Assembly (NCBI GenBank): GCA_041180785.1
Contig: JBEGQV010000043.1
Coordinates: 1 to 20,287, forward strand
Reading direction: 5' to 3'
DNA length: 20,287 nucleotides
Source of the DNA: Sandaracinomonas sp041180785
GTDB taxonomy: Bacteria > Bacteroidota > Bacteroidia > Cytophagales > Spirosomataceae
The notes under the pieces were generated by a model. That model was given only the letters and a program-made list of their open reading frames with translations, had not been told where the DNA came from and ran no database searches. Within the stretch, counting starts at the first letter, position 1, and the number at the start of each line of letters is the position of its first letter. This document shows, piece by piece, positions 1-7,856 of this stretch. The translations under genes and the position numbers were made by a program.

Positions 1-1222
1 TAAGATTTTGTCCAAGGAAATAATCCCCAACAGTATTTGCCTGTCGAACGATTGGATTGGTAGAATTTGCTAAATTTTTAAAGTAGTCATTGTTGTCAGC
101 CGGACTATTGCCTGAAACACCCTGGTCTATTGATGATAGTCCGACTAAATTGCGAAGTGTTTCCGTACTTTGGGTACGATTGGTAACATAAACTTCAACA
201 CGTGTAATTTGAACTCCACTTAATATAACTGGTAATTTTTTGAGGTTTTTTTCATAAGTATCCCGAAAGTATTTTGATAAAAAGAAATGTCGATTTTCAT
301 CATATTGTTCGGCTCTTATTTCAAAATTTCTACCTTGAGTACCCCCCTTCAAATTGATACAATCTTGTTTAGAGCGTTGTTGAGCTGCGACAAGCGTCAG
401 GTCCAAATTTCCAAAACGCATGAGCGTTTTGACACCAAACAAATTTTGAACTCCAGGTATTAATTGTGAATTTAAGGTCCAGGATGTATTACCAACTTCA
501 ATATTTTGTAAAATATCTTCCTCCTGAGTTTTCCAATTAAGTTTTAATTGATTTTGAAAATTAAAACTTGCTTTTGTATCAAAATTGGTGTTTAAATTCA
601 ACTTATCACCAATTTTTCCTTGAAAGTTAAATTGAGCTTGTTCGTTAAAATATAAATTTCCAATATGACGTAATTGAATAGGGATTGCAGGATTATCAAC
701 AAATTGACCCATATAACCCACATCCAATAACAATGAACCATTAGGTTTAATTAAAATATCACTTCCTCCAAATATTCGATCAATGGAAGGAGGCAAATCA
801 ATTTTAGGAAACAATCCTCTTGATTTTAATGAATTATCGCCGTCCAACGATTTAGAATAGGCATTCCAAAATGCTCGATTGACTTCTCTATTTTGACGTT
901 GATTAAATTCATTAAAGTTTACATATCGTTGCGCGTTAAGTTTGTAATTACTTAAAACATCTGTTTGGACTATCGAATTATTTTGAACTGAAATCGATTT
1001 TTTTAAACCAGGAGTCGAAAAATAATTAAATGGTGATGAACTTTGTTGCTTAAGTGTAGAATTGGATTTGTTTTTGAAAGTGTATTTAGGTGTTTTCCCT
1101 GATTTGATTACGATTGAATCCGTTAATGACTTTTGCCCCAGCCCAACAAAGGTTAATAGGCAACTAAAAATAAGTTCCGCAACGAAAAAATATATTAAGT
1201 GGTCTTTATTTTTTAAGTTCAC
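1..1222 (-). CDS. sprA: SprA (SOV) outer-membrane T9SS translocon, N-terminal part (partial)
   Basis: The N-terminal 407 codons of the giant outer-membrane protein SprA; the reading frame stays open to the left edge. SprA is known as the translocon pore of the type IX secretion system and is needed for gliding in Bacteroidota. The translation shows a signal-peptide-like N-terminus (hydrophobic run about residues 9-28, ending in GLGQ). It then has features I recognise from SprA: IFGGSDILIKPNG near 150-162, GYMGQFVDNP at 169-178, a beta-rich FNFQGKIGDKLNLNTNFDT stretch at 198-216, and LSKYFRDTYEKNLKKLPVI around 315-333. The frame opens after a TGA at 1229-1231, and the first start-type codon is a GTG at 1220-1222. 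The first in-frame ATG is about residue 171, so GTG is very probably the real start. It lies 13 nt after the ruvA stop, in the same orientation. ruvA-sprA adjacency is common in this phylum. Confidence 0.93.
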   Translation of the reverse strand, partial: MNLKNKDHLIYFFVAELIFSCLLTFVGLGQKSLTDSIVIKSGKTPKYTFKNKSNSTLKQQSSSPFNYFSTPGLKKSISVQNNSIVQTDVLSNYKLNAQRYVNFNEFNQRQNREVNRAFWNAYSKSLDGDNSLKSRGLFPKIDLPPSIDRIFGGSDILIKPNGSLLLDVGYMGQFVDNPAIPIQLRHIGNLYFNEQAQFNFQGKIGDKLNLNTNFDTKASFNFQNQLKLNWKTQEEDILQNIEVGNTSWTLNSQLIPGVQNLFGVKTLMRFGNLDLTLVAAQQRSKQDCINLKGGTQGRNFEIRAEQYDENRHFFLSKYFRDTYEKNLKKLPVILSGVQITRVEVYVTNRTQSTETLRNLVGLSSIDQGVSGNSPADNNDYFKNLANSTNPIVRQANTVGDYFLGQNL

Positions 1223-1235
1223 GCAGACTCAAATT

Positions 1236-1820
1236 TTATCGTAAAGCTAATTTAATTAAATCTTCAATTGAACACGTAGGATTTGATTTTAAAATCGAAT
1301 CAATACTTTTTTCTGCAGTAGCTTTGGGAATCCCTAAGGTCACTAAAGCAATTAATGCTTCTTGTTTTATCAAATAGGAACCTGTTTGTCCTCCATCTGA
1401 TATACTCAATAAATTATCTTTTTTAGATTTATCTTTTAATTCTAAAATAATACGTTGAGCTGTTTTTGATCCTATTCCCTTAATCGACTGAATCATAGCA
1501 ACGTTTTCATTCGCAATTCCTGCTCGTATTTCATCTGCTGAAAAGGAAGATAACATGACTAAGGCCGTACTTAAACCAACGCCGGACACAGAAATTAAAT
1601 CTAAAAACATTTTCTTTTCAGATAATTCAAAAAATCCTACCAAGGTATGAGAATCCTCTTTAATTTGAAGGTGTGTAAACAATTTAATATGTTCATCTCC
1701 TTCATTTAATGCATCATATGTCTGCAAAGAAATTTTACATTCATACCCAATACCATTTACATCAATGATAACTTGCGTACGATCTTTATAAACTAATTTT
1801 CCTTTTAAATAGGCGATCAT
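1236..1820 (-). CDS. ruvA: Holliday junction branch-migration complex subunit RuvA
   Basis: RuvA (194 aa, usual family length) is the tetrameric protein that binds four-way DNA junctions and loads the RuvB motor during recombinational repair. Three domains are visible. An N-terminal OB fold (about 1-62) contains the VNGIGYEC stretch. Two helix-hairpin-helix DNA-binding motifs follow, VSGVGLSTA (78-86) and IKGIGSKTA (113-121). A flexible linker (about 132-150) leads to the small RuvB-contacting C-terminal domain (152-194). The ATG at 1820 comes one nucleotide after the stop codon of the upstream transglycosylase gene (TAA-T-ATG), so translation is probably coupled. sprA follows 13 nt downstream. 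ruvB and ruvC are not in the window. Confidence 0.97.
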   Translation of the reverse strand: MIAYLKGKLVYKDRTQVIIDVNGIGYECKISLQTYDALNEGDEHIKLFTHLQIKEDSHTLVGFFELSEKKMFLDLISVSGVGLSTALVMLSSFSADEIRAGIANENVAMIQSIKGIGSKTAQRIILELKDKSKKDNLLSISDGGQTGSYLIKQEALIALVTLGIPKATAEKSIDSILKSNPTCSIEDLIKLALR

Positions 1821-1821
1821 A

Positions 1822-3240
1822 TTAAGAAATTCTAAGTTTCATTCCAGGTTTAATAACGATTGATTTCAATCGGTTTAATTTTTTAATTTTCGCTAGGGTC
1901 AAGCCATCATGTTTATCAACAATATCTGACAAGGTATCTCCTGCGCGAACTTTATAATATTTAGTTTTTTTCTTAGAACTCTTTTTACTTACATATTGAT
2001 TACTTAAATCAGTTTGTTTAGCTGATATAGTTGCCAATTCTTCTGTAGAAATCCATTTTTTTTCAAATACCCAAACCAACTGCCCCTTCCGAACCTTTGT
2101 TTTACGCAGTCGATTAAGTCGTTTTAGTTCAAAAATAGAAATATCAAATTTTCTAGCAACATCATAAATACTTTCCCCTTTTTTAACCTTGTACCTTGAT
2201 TTGATAACTTGTAAAACAGGTTGTTGACTTGATACATCATTTTCATCCACAACCTCTTTAGAAGAAGAATCTAAAATTGCTATTCGATTTAACTTAATGT
2301 AATCTGACTTAAACTGTGGAATTCGTAGAACGTAATCCTTAGAATCTTTAGGTAAAAATTTAGTTAAAATTTGTGGATTTAATTGCTTTAAGGTATCAAA
2401 TCCAAATCCAGATAAATTCGAAAATGTGATTAAATTTTTATAACCAGATACTTTAATCGTATCGGATGGAATCCGACTTACAAAAACCTCAGGATGTATT
2501 GCATGATCCCAATGATAATTCATCATATAAGTGATAGCAATAAATTGTGGAACATAACCACGTGTTTGTTTAGGCAAACAATTATAAATATCCCAAAAAC
2601 TATTTCCTTTACAATTTCTAATAGCTCTTTTTACATTTCCCGGACCTGTATTGTAAGCTGCTAACACTAAATGCCAATCACCAAAAATACGATATAATTG
2701 TCGCATGTATTTACAAGCAGCCTCTGTTGCACGCTCTGGATCAAAGCGTTCATCAATTAAGGGATCTACACGTAATCCAAAATCCTTGGTAGCTGTTCGC
2801 GGCATAAATTGCCATAATCCACCTGCTCCTTTATTCGAAATAGCTCTTGGATCTAACCCTGATTCAATAAGAGAAAGATATTTCAGCTCATCTGGTAGAT
2901 TATATTGTTTTAAATACTTCTCATAAAGTGGAAAATAGACATCTCTTTTTTCTAACATTTGTTGTGTAAATTCTGCCTTTCTGAAGGCAAAATATTCCAC
3001 AAAACGATGGGTATTAAAATTATAATCTAAAGGAATAATATTATTTAATTCTTTTAATCTACCCTGAATCAAACCTGGATCAATCATCCAATTGGTAGGT
3101 GCACCTTGTTCAATTTGTGCAAGTGAATCAATTTCTTTAAAATCATACATGGGCTTATACAGATTCCATACCTGAGCATTCACATTTTGCGTAAATACGA
3201 GGAATAAAAACCCTAAAAAGACCAGTTTAATTTTATACAT
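1822..3240 (-). CDS. MltD-like membrane-bound lytic murein transglycosylase with two LysM domains
   Basis: A 472-residue exported enzyme that should cleave the MurNAc-GlcNAc bond of peptidoglycan non-hydrolytically. It starts with a signal peptide (MYKIKLVFLGFLFLVF..., cleavage likely after NVNA-Q, about residue 22). No lipobox cysteine is seen, unlike E. coli MltD. The SLT/GH23 domain spans about 103-240. The catalytic glutamate should be E126 in LIESGLDP, followed by GAGGLWQFMP (138-147) and AAYNTGPGNV (194-203), both family signatures. Two C-terminal LysM domains (about 348-392 and 427-472) give peptidoglycan binding, separated by a Lys/Ser-rich linker. Its start codon overlaps the gatA 3' end by 8 nt and its stop is 1 nt from ruvA, so it sits in the middle of a gatA-mltD-ruvA-sprA unit. 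The enzyme class is secure; the exact MltD orthology is an inference from architecture. Confidence 0.92.
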   Translation of the reverse strand: MYKIKLVFLGFLFLVFTQNVNAQVWNLYKPMYDFKEIDSLAQIEQGAPTNWMIDPGLIQGRLKELNNIIPLDYNFNTHRFVEYFAFRKAEFTQQMLEKRDVYFPLYEKYLKQYNLPDELKYLSLIESGLDPRAISNKGAGGLWQFMPRTATKDFGLRVDPLIDERFDPERATEAACKYMRQLYRIFGDWHLVLAAYNTGPGNVKRAIRNCKGNSFWDIYNCLPKQTRGYVPQFIAITYMMNYHWDHAIHPEVFVSRIPSDTIKVSGYKNLITFSNLSGFGFDTLKQLNPQILTKFLPKDSKDYVLRIPQFKSDYIKLNRIAILDSSSKEVVDENDVSSQQPVLQVIKSRYKVKKGESIYDVARKFDISIFELKRLNRLRKTKVRKGQLVWVFEKKWISTEELATISAKQTDLSNQYVSKKSSKKKTKYYKVRAGDTLSDIVDKHDGLTLAKIKKLNRLKSIVIKPGMKLRIS

Positions 3241-4639
3241 TAGTTAATTCTTTTCCCAATTTTAAAATGGAAGATTCATCAAATGCTTTACCCATGATTT
3301 GAAAACCCATTGGCATCTCATGCGCATCCTCACCCATTGGAATGGATAAAGCAGGTAATCCTGTCACATTAGCTTGAACGGTAAACAAATCTCCTAAATA
3401 CATTTGAATAGGGTCAGCTGTTTTTTCACCAATTTGATAGGCAGTCGCAGAAGTAGTTGGTGATATAATAAAATCATAATTCGACAGAATATTATCGGTA
3501 AACTCTTTAATTAACCTTCTTACTTTTTGAGCTTTGGTATAATAAGCATCATAATAATCTGCACTCAATACAAAAGTTCCAAGCATTATTCGACGTTTTA
3601 CTTCTTCACCAAAGCCTTCCATTCGAGTTTTTTTATACAAATCCATTAAATCCTTGGGCTTCGATGTACGATGACCATATTTAACTCCATCAAATCGTGA
3701 TAAATTAGAACTCGATTCAGCAGTTGTTAGAACGTAATACGTGGGCAATAATTGCTCTATATATGGAAAATCAACACCTTCAACTTGGTAACCTAACAAT
3801 TCTAAAGCCTTAACTTGAGCAAAAAAACCTTCTTTAATTTCTTTTTGTAAACTTGGATGCTCTATAACCTCTTTGATATAGGCAATTTTACCTGAGGGAT
3901 TATAAGAAGGCTGATGGTCGCACAAAGTACTGTCTTGTCCATCTTCACCTGCAATCACATGTAATACTAACTCCAAATCTTCCACATTTTTGGCCATAGG
4001 ACCAATAGAATCAAACGATGAAGCATAAGCAATTAAACCCCAACGTGAAACTTTACCATAAGTAGGTTTTAAGCCTGAAATTCCACAAAATGCAGCGGGC
4101 ATTCGAATGGAACCTCCTGTATCAGTACCTAATGAAACTTGACAAAAATCAGCTTGTACTGCTACTGCAGAACCACCTGAACTTCCACCTGCTACCTTTT
4201 GTTTATTCTTAAAATTCAATACGGGACCAAAAGCAGAATTTTCATTGGTTGAACCCATTCCAAACTCATCACAATTTTGGCGACCAATAATAATGGCATC
4301 CTCGTCTATCAATCGTTGAACAGCCGTTGCTGAAAAAGTAGATTTAAATGACTCCAATATCTTTGACCCTGCATAGGAATGATGATTTTCATAACATAAT
4401 AAATCTTTTATCCCTACCACTAATCCTGCTAATTTTCCAGCAGAACCATGAGCAATTTTTAGATCCACTTCATGAGCACGAACAAGCGCTTCATCTTCGT
4501 AAACTTCTAAAAATGCGTTGTATTCAGCATTATAAAGTTTAATTCTCTTCAAATATGACTCAATAATCTGAACACATGTGGTTTGTCCAAGATCTATTTG
4601 TTTACGTAATTCAGAATATGGTAAAGGCAATTTATCCAT
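3233..4639 (-). CDS. gatA: Asp-tRNA(Asn)/Glu-tRNA(Gln) amidotransferase subunit A (amidase-signature family)
   Basis: GatA is the glutaminase subunit of GatCAB, which converts mischarged Glu-tRNA(Gln) and/or Asp-tRNA(Asn) to the amide form. At 468 aa it is close to family length. The amidase-signature catalytic triad is intact. The lysine is K78 in VVGIKDL, the cis-serine is S153 in AGGSSGGSA, and the nucleophile is S177 in GTDTGGSIRMP. The spacing equals that of the characterised S. aureus enzyme (79/154/178) shifted by one. The ISGLKPTYGKVSRWGL stretch just after is typical of GatA rather than other amidases. gatB and gatC are not in the window, which is usual for Bacteroidota. The gene starts about 30 nt past the tatA terminator and overlaps mltD by 8 nt. 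I could not find a clear promoter, so some readthrough from tatA is possible. Confidence 0.94.
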   Translation of the reverse strand: MDKLPLPYSELRKQIDLGQTTCVQIIESYLKRIKLYNAEYNAFLEVYEDEALVRAHEVDLKIAHGSAGKLAGLVVGIKDLLCYENHHSYAGSKILESFKSTFSATAVQRLIDEDAIIIGRQNCDEFGMGSTNENSAFGPVLNFKNKQKVAGGSSGGSAVAVQADFCQVSLGTDTGGSIRMPAAFCGISGLKPTYGKVSRWGLIAYASSFDSIGPMAKNVEDLELVLHVIAGEDGQDSTLCDHQPSYNPSGKIAYIKEVIEHPSLQKEIKEGFFAQVKALELLGYQVEGVDFPYIEQLLPTYYVLTTAESSSNLSRFDGVKYGHRTSKPKDLMDLYKKTRMEGFGEEVKRRIMLGTFVLSADYYDAYYTKAQKVRRLIKEFTDNILSNYDFIISPTTSATAYQIGEKTADPIQMYLGDLFTVQANVTGLPALSIPMGEDAHEMPMGFQIMGKAFDESSILKLGKELTNV

Positions 4640-4669
4640 TAAAAAATGAGGGTACTATTAAACACAAAA

Positions 4670-4696
4670 GCATAGTTGGATTGTATCCAACTATGC
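4670..4696 (-). terminator. Rho-independent terminator of tatA
   Basis: Perfect 11-bp stem (4670-4680 with 4686-4696) and a 5-nt loop. On the minus strand it is followed by TTTTGTGTTT, directly downstream of tatA. It ends only about 30 nt before the gatA start codon. Confidence 0.8.
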
Positions 4697-4701
4697 AGCT
4701 C

Positions 4702-4727
4702 AAAAATAATCTAACCAGATTATTTTT
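4702..4727 (-). other. AT-rich hairpin spanning the tatA stop codon
   Basis: AAAAATAATCT (4702-4712) and its exact inverse (4717-4727) form an 11-bp stem with a 4-nt loop. The tatA stop codon lies in one arm. It is upstream of the stronger hairpin at 4670-4696. It may aid termination or protect the 3' end, but its near-absence of GC makes a stand-alone terminator doubtful. Confidence 0.4.
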
Positions 4728-4926
4728 TTGTTTCGTCTAATTCTTTGTTGATTTGATCTTTTACTTCATTTTTGGCATCTTGGAATTCACGAATTCCTTT
4801 TCCCAAACCTTTCATTAATTCAGGTAATTTTTTACCTCCAAAAAATAACAAAAGTGCTAAGCCAATTAAAATCATTTCGCTTCCACCCATATTCCCTAAG
4901 AACAATAAAATACTAGCTAAGTTCAT
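4720..4926 (-). CDS. tatA: Sec-independent protein translocase TatA/TatE
   Basis: A 68-residue TatA-family protein, the pore-forming component of the twin-arginine pathway that exports folded proteins. A single N-terminal membrane helix (about 4-28) is followed by the diagnostic hinge FFGGKKLPELMKGLGKGIREF (29-48), then an amphipathic helix and a charged tail. The FGxKKLPEL-GLG-I-EF pattern is that of TatA rather than TatB. tatC is not in the window. A near-consensus -7 box (TAACTTTA, minus strand 4950-4957) lies about 24 nt before the ATG. A strong terminator follows the gene, so it may be transcribed alone or with the DUF1232 gene 55 nt upstream. Confidence 0.92.
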   Translation of the reverse strand: MNLASILLFLGNMGGSEMILIGLALLLFFGGKKLPELMKGLGKGIREFQDAKNEVKDQINKELDETKK

Positions 4927-4981
4927 TTTTTCTAAAATTTAAAATTATGTAAAGTTACCAAAATTTATTCAATATATATAA

Positions 4982-5392
4982 TTAAATACGCTGTTTTGCA
5001 AATTCATCAAGTTCAGTTTTGACCGATTTTACCACCCATAAAATAAGGGCCAAATCATCTGTAAATCCAATTAATGGAAGTACATCTGGAATAAAATCAA
5101 ATGGTGAAACAAAGTAAGCCAAAACTGCTAATATTTTTATCAGGGTTTTGGTGGGTAATTTACGATAAGAACCCTGAACATAAGCTTTCACCAATTCTGA
5201 AAGCAATAACACATAGTAATTTAATAAATTTACTACAGTCATATTTTTTTGCGAAGCCAATTCAGCCACCTTTTGCAAACTCACTTTCAACAACTTAAGG
5301 ATTCCAATTTTGTCATTTTTTAACAAGACCTCTCCCTTCTCTAAAGCCTCCTTGAAAAAAGATGATTCTAAAACGCGATCTAATAATTTCAT
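4982..5392 (-). CDS. YkvA/DUF1232 family protein
   Basis: A 136-residue protein carrying a DUF1232 domain at about 82-120. The signature is the LAYFVSPFDFIPDVLPLIGF segment plus TDDLAL, with two hydrophobic helices flanking an Asp/Pro-rich turn. The function of the family is unknown. The hydrophobic segments suggest membrane association, but there is no signal peptide. The N-terminal 80 residues are helical and not recognisable. It is divergent from mdh across 99 bp and lies 55 nt upstream of tatA in the same direction. I saw no exact -7 box in front of it. Confidence 0.85.
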   Translation of the reverse strand: MKLLDRVLESSFFKEALEKGEVLLKNDKIGILKLLKVSLQKVAELASQKNMTVVNLLNYYVLLLSELVKAYVQGSYRKLPTKTLIKILAVLAYFVSPFDFIPDVLPLIGFTDDLALILWVVKSVKTELDEFAKQRI

Positions 5393-5450
5393 AGTAAATA
5401 ATTTACAAGCTAATATAGCAATAATATTAACAACGTAAGCTCATTTGTAT

Positions 5451-5458
5451 TATTTTTG
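5451..5458 (+). promoter_or_regulatory. -7 promoter element for mdh (TATTTTTG)
   Basis: Exact match to the Bacteroidota -7 consensus TAnnTTTG, 33 nt before the mdh ATG. No clear -33 TTG at the usual spacing was seen, so the call is moderate. Confidence 0.5.
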
Positions 5459-5491
5459 TGCATTAAATAATTTTTTTAAATCACATAAACA

Positions 5492-6427
5492 ATGAAAATA
5501 ACAGTAGTTGGTGCTGGAGCAGTAGGTGCAACCTGCGCAGACAACATTGCCAGAAAAGAATTGGCAGATGAATTAGTTTTATTAGATATCAAAGAAGGTA
5601 TTGCTGAAGGTAAAACCTTAGATATGTACCAATGTGCTTCCTTGTTGGGATTTGATACAACTTTGATTGGCTCAACTAATGACTATGCTAAAACTGCAAA
5701 TTCGGATGTCGTTGTAATTACTTCAGGTTTACCTAGAAAACCAGGAATGACGCGTGAGGAGTTGATTGGAGTAAATGCAGGTATTGTGAAAAGTGTTGTA
5801 GAAAACATTTTGAAATATTCGAAAAACCCAATTATTGTCATTATTTCCAACCCAATGGATACCATGACTTACCTTGCAAAATCAGTTGCAGGTTTAGACA
5901 AACATCGCATCATTGGTATGGGTGGAACCTTAGATTCAGCTCGATTTAAATGCTATTTAGCTAAAGCAATGGATGTTTCGATCAACGACATTCATGGAAC
6001 GGTTATTGGAGGCCACGGTGATACAACCATGATCCCATTAACTCGTTTAGCTACTTATAATGGTGTACCTGTTTCTCAATTCTTAGATGATGCTACCCTT
6101 GAAAAAGTTGCAGCTGACACCATGGTTGGAGGAGCTACATTGACCGGACTTTTAGGAACATCCGCTTGGTACGCACCAGGTGCTGCTGGTGCAGCATTAG
6201 TAGAAGCGATTGTTCGTGATGAGAAAAAAATCATGGCATGTTGCGTTTCTCTTGATGGAGAATATGGTCAAAAAGATATTTGTTTGGGCGTACCAGTTGT
6301 TTTAGGTAAAAACGGTTGGGAAAAAATCGTTGATTACAAATTAACTGAAGCAGAACAAGCATCATTCAATAAATCAGCTGATGCTGTGAGAAATATGAAT
6401 GCAGTGTTGGATACGCTTTCTTTGTAA
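5492..6427 (+). CDS. mdh: NAD-dependent malate dehydrogenase (LDH-like type)
   Basis: Interconverts malate and oxaloacetate in the TCA cycle (311 aa, typical of the LDH-like bacterial MDH group). The Rossmann motif is GAGAVG (7-12), with D32 at the end of beta-2 favouring NAD. Substrate-binding arginines R82 and R88 in PRKPGMTREE mark malate rather than lactate specificity, since LDH has Gln at the first position. ISNPMD (118-123), the D148/R151 pair and the catalytic H175 in GGHGDTT complete the site. D148-R151-H175 spacing equals the canonical 168/171/195. The gene is monocistronic: a -7 box lies upstream and a repeat hairpin terminator begins immediately after the stop codon. Its codons are slightly less AT-rich than the neighbours, in line with high expression (inference). 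Confidence 0.96.
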   Translation: MKITVVGAGAVGATCADNIARKELADELVLLDIKEGIAEGKTLDMYQCASLLGFDTTLIGSTNDYAKTANSDVVVITSGLPRKPGMTREELIGVNAGIVKSVVENILKYSKNPIIVIISNPMDTMTYLAKSVAGLDKHRIIGMGGTLDSARFKCYLAKAMDVSINDIHGTVIGGHGDTTMIPLTRLATYNGVPVSQFLDDATLEKVAADTMVGGATLTGLLGTSAWYAPGAAGAALVEAIVRDEKKIMACCVSLDGEYGQKDICLGVPVVLGKNGWEKIVDYKLTEAEQASFNKSADAVRNMNAVLDTLSL

Positions 6428-6455
6428 GTTGAAAGTTGAAAGTTGAAAGTTGAAA
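6428..6455 (+). repeat. Four tandem copies of the heptamer GTTGAAA
   Basis: Four perfect head-to-tail copies of a 7-bp unit start right after the mdh stop codon. Inverted copies of the same unit lie at 6473-6491. Together they build the hairpin between convergent genes. Copy number at such a repeat could vary by slippage (inference). Confidence 0.9.
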
Positions 6456-6491
6456 TAAATATCTATATAAAATTCAACTTTCAACTTTCAA
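6436..6491. terminator. Bidirectional hairpin between mdh and the permease gene
   Basis: 19 consecutive pairs (6436-6454 with 6473-6491) around an 18-nt AT-only loop except for one C. Because both arms are heptamer repeats, several registers can pair. It lies between two convergent stop codons, which fits a shared terminator. There is no good GC clamp or long U-run, so termination is inferred from position. Confidence 0.6.
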
Positions 6492-6496
6492 TTAAT

Positions 6497-7741
6497 TTAT
6501 TTCGCCCTAATCGCTATCACCGGATCTAATTTAGCTGCAAACCACGCAGGTACAATGCCCGAAAGTACACCAATAATACTTGAAATGAGTAAACCTTTGC
6601 TCATGTTGGCAATACTTAAACTCATTGGTAAAAACTCTTGAGGGATTAATGTAATTAAAAATACTAGAAAAAGTCCCACCATTCCACCAATCAAACTTAA
6701 AAATACCGCTTCAAATAAAAACTGGAAAAGTATAAAGTAATTCTTTGCACCTAGGGATTTCTGAATACCTATAATATTGGTTCTTTCTTTTACTGAAACA
6801 AACATAATATTCGCAATACCAAATCCACCAACCAATAAGGAAAATCCAGCTATTAATGCCCCAGCAATATTTAAGGTTGAAAAAATGGTATCAAAAAATT
6901 GATTCAAACCATCCAATCGATTTATTGAAAAGTCTGATTCTTGTTTTGGTTTGATTGAGCGGAGACTTCTAAGTAATCCTGTTACCTCTGCTTCTAATTG
7001 TTCTTGATTCGGATCATTTTCAAATGCTTTCAAGGCAATTTCAGGAGCAGGTTTATCCTTTTGAAATATTTTGGTAAAAGTTGTATATGGAATGAATACC
7101 TTTTCATCTGGAGAGCCACCCATATTAATAGCATCCTCTCCTTTTCTCTCCAAAATACCAATTACATTGAATTTAATACCGTTTAATTTTATTCCTACAG
7201 CTTCGGACCCAAGATTTACATTTAAATTTTCTGCTACTTTAGAACCAATTATAATTGAATTTAAGCCATTGTCGGATTCAATCGGCAAAAAATATCTACC
7301 TGTTTGAATAGGGATATTTGATATTTGATTATAATCATATGATGCACCCGTTAATTCAACAGTCATACTACTACTTCCATTGGAAACATTTGCATTTCGA
7401 CCGTCAATAACAGCTACAGCTTTTGCAGTTGTCAAATTTTCCTTCATATATTTAAATTCAGAAAATTTCATTTCAGGCCGGTTCAAATATTTCCACCAAG
7501 GGTAATTATTTGACATAATCCAAGGCCATTTTCCAACATAGAATACACCAGAACCAGCAAATGAATCAATATCGTCGCGGATTTTTTTATTCAAAGCATC
7601 TACTGCTGTAAATACAGCCACAATCGCAAAAATCCCAACACTCACCCCTAATAAGGATAAGGTCGTACGCATTACATTTGACTTTAAAGCCTGATAAGCG
7701 AAAATTAAACTTTCAAATATTTGTCGAATCACATGAATCAA
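6497..7741 (-). CDS. MacB/FtsX-type ABC transporter permease
   Basis: A 414-residue integral membrane protein with the architecture of MacB-type permeases. TM1 is at about 26-47. A large periplasmic MacB-PCD domain (about 55-285) contains the usual IIIGSKVAENL...GIKFNVIGIL pattern. Three C-terminal TMs follow (about 290-316, 337-365, 382-404), forming the FtsX domain. The cytosolic KERTNIIGIQKSLGAK segment (318-333) is the coupling-helix region that contacts the ATPase. The family transmits ATP hydrolysis to periplasmic lipoprotein, macrolide or peptide handling rather than transporting through its own helices; the substrate here is unknown. No ATPase or membrane-fusion gene is adjacent, so its partner must be encoded elsewhere. 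It is divergent from the FAD/Fe-S dehydrogenase gene. Confidence 0.9.
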   Translation of the reverse strand: MIHVIRQIFESLIFAYQALKSNVMRTTLSLLGVSVGIFAIVAVFTAVDALNKKIRDDIDSFAGSGVFYVGKWPWIMSNNYPWWKYLNRPEMKFSEFKYMKENLTTAKAVAVIDGRNANVSNGSSSMTVELTGASYDYNQISNIPIQTGRYFLPIESDNGLNSIIIGSKVAENLNVNLGSEAVGIKLNGIKFNVIGILERKGEDAINMGGSPDEKVFIPYTTFTKIFQKDKPAPEIALKAFENDPNQEQLEAEVTGLLRSLRSIKPKQESDFSINRLDGLNQFFDTIFSTLNIAGALIAGFSLLVGGFGIANIMFVSVKERTNIIGIQKSLGAKNYFILFQFLFEAVFLSLIGGMVGLFLVFLITLIPQEFLPMSLSIANMSKGLLISSIIGVLSGIVPAWFAAKLDPVIAIRAK

Positions 7742-7822
7742 TTAAGCAATCTAATTTACATATATTAGCCTGATTTTTTTTAATAATTCGGACAAATGAA
7801 CACATGCTATGCCAAGTGGATG

Positions 7823-7830
7823 TATCTTTG
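7823..7830 (+). promoter_or_regulatory. -7 promoter element (TATCTTTG) that sets the dehydrogenase start
   Basis: Exact TAnnTTTG match. It lies 3' of an in-frame ATG at 7809 and 27 nt 5' of the ATG at 7857. If it is used, transcription begins near 7837 and only the 7857 start can be translated. No -33 TTG at 20 nt spacing. Confidence 0.5.
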
Positions 7831-7856
7831 TAGGATTGGAAAAACGATATATAGTA

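Noticed and set aside
1062..1244. 60-codon plus-strand frame over the sprA start
   Set aside because: It lies opposite clear sprA coding sequence and encodes nothing recognisable.
6428..6491. Possible CRISPR-like or attachment-site repeats
   Set aside because: The unit is a 7-bp tandem without spacers, with an inverted partner and no integrase or cas gene nearby; it fits a repeat-built hairpin.
6497..7741. Macrolide-resistance efflux pump (MacB)
   Set aside because: Only a permease without the fused ATPase and without MacA/TolC neighbours is present; the substrate cannot be inferred.
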